Shown here: piece after piece, positions 5,308 through 5,795 of the stretch
Numbering within the stretch: position 1 is the stretch's first letter
How the letters are laid out: each line of letters opens with the position of its first letter
The notes under the pieces: generated by a model
What the model saw: the letters and a program-made list of their open reading frames with translations, nothing else
Told to the model about the DNA's origin: nothing
The model's database searches: none
NCBI GenBank assembly: GCA_963169475.1
Contig: CAUJFT010000193.1
Coordinates: 1 to 5,795 of the forward strand
Origin: Bacteroidota bacterium
GTDB lineage: Bacteria; Bacteroidota; Bacteroidia; J057
Length of the DNA: 5,795 nt
Reading direction: 5' to 3'
Position numbers and translations under genes: made by a program

Positions 5308-5580
5308 CTACTTGGCGGCTTCGTGGGCTGGATTTAGCCTTTTCATGATTCTATTTACAGCAAGCATTACCAAAAGCCCTATCAGATAAGCACTAAAAAA
5401 CATGAGCCACTCATAGGTATCTTTACCTACGGCCTCCTTCTTGCTTGCTAATCCCCATAAATTAGCAATTCCGCGCTTCACAAAAAAACGTGCAACAAGG
5501 TTGGAAGCGATAAATCCCGCCAAATATCCTACAGCTAAATTTAATATTTCGGCAAAAATAAAGTTTGTAGTCCTACGCAT
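5308..5580 (-). CDS. Small two-helix inner-membrane protein, function unknown
   Basis: I do not recognise a named family. The 90 residues contain two hydrophobic segments, about 9-31 (FAEILNLAVGYLAGFIASNLVA) and 57-76 (EWLMFFSAYLIGLLVMLAVN). A basic, partly polar loop joins them, with RFFVKRGIANLWGL (31-44) and the charged SKKEAVGKD (46-54). The tail KRLNPAHEAAK is basic. With positive charges at both ends and in the loop start, the orientation is not clear. Similar short proteins with a WGL..KK..V..(D/K)T(Y/F) loop seem to occur in Bacteroidota, but I know of no assigned role. It is the first gene of the minus-strand unit, and its TAG stop is 12 bases from the FadL-type ATG, so the two may work together in the envelope. 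No Shine-Dalgarno sequence precedes it. Confidence 0.75.
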   Translation of the reverse strand: MRRTTNFIFAEILNLAVGYLAGFIASNLVARFFVKRGIANLWGLASKKEAVGKDTYEWLMFFSAYLIGLLVMLAVNRIMKRLNPAHEAAK

Positions 5581-5795
5581 CTGTGTTTGATAAAGAGTGA
5601 TTTTTTAGTATTTATAACACAAATCCTATAAAATAGTGATTTTTAGAACCCTGCACTATCTTATAGTGTCAGCTCTCGTGATTTTGCAAATTATTTTAAT
5701 GCGGGTATAAAAAAGAATTTTCTTCTTATTTATGAAAACAGAGACACGAAAGTACATAGAAAAATTAATACTAATTTAATTTTTAATTAAATTTC
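5581..5795. other. Upstream region of the minus-strand unit
   Basis: No gene is supported. GTGATTTT occurs three times, at 5597-5604, 5636-5643 and 5678-5685 (AAAATCAC on the minus strand), 39 and 42 bases apart. CACTAT (5654-5659) and ATAGTG (5663-5668) form a six-pair hairpin. An AT-only inverted repeat (5773-5781 with 5785-5793) closes the window. The promoter should lie here on the minus strand, but no clean TAnnTTTG element at a good distance is visible. Confidence 0.5.

Noticed and set aside
5620..5628. TAGGATTTG on the minus strand as -7 element of the membrane-protein unit
   Set aside because: It has three instead of two bases between TA and TTTG, and no TTG lies at the expected upstream distance. 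It remains only a weak possibility.
5732..5779. 15-codon plus-strand frame at the right edge
   Set aside because: It is too short and no signal supports translation.

Overview
The window reads as chromosomal DNA of a low-GC member of the Bacteroidota. Three things point there. The ribosomal proteins S6, S18, L9 and MreB have the wording typical of that phylum. The genes have almost no Shine-Dalgarno sequences. The best promoters have the Bacteroidota form TTG/TTTG, a gap of about 18-20 bases, then TAnnTTTG. Codon use and the FadL-type porin also fit. I cannot name a genus.

Layout from left to right. Positions 1-391 are an AT-rich stretch with no supported gene. A small HMA-type metal-binding protein follows (392-610, +). 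Next is a ribosomal protein operon rpsF-rpsR-rplI (794-1996, +). Its promoter lies inside the apparent 5' extension of the rpsF reading frame, and it ends at a strong intrinsic terminator (about 2014-2053). An 814-base gap follows. It holds what may be a decayed coding fragment (about 2261-2503) and a chain of inverted repeats (2536-2688). The gap leads into a solitary mreB (2811-3833, +) with its own promoter. mreB converges on a two-gene minus-strand unit: a small two-helix membrane protein (5308-5580), then a FadL/OmpP1-type outer-membrane protein (4045-5295). A nearly perfect hairpin with A and T flanks (3974-4011) separates the convergent units and can terminate both. The right end (5581-5795) is the upstream region of the minus-strand unit.

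The genes fall into three functional groups: translation (S6 and S18 are direct partners in the 30S platform, L9 sits on the 50S), cell shape (MreB), and envelope transport (the FadL-like porin with its small membrane partner). The ribosomal and mreB promoters share a 12-of-13-base core including a CGCCC discriminator, which may mean common growth-rate control.

I found no mobile element, CRISPR array, tRNA or rRNA, and no convincing new multi-gene system. The points most worth a second look are the structured region and gene relic before mreB, the shared promoter core, the isolation of mreB from mreCD, and the Shine-Dalgarno-like leader before rpsF.
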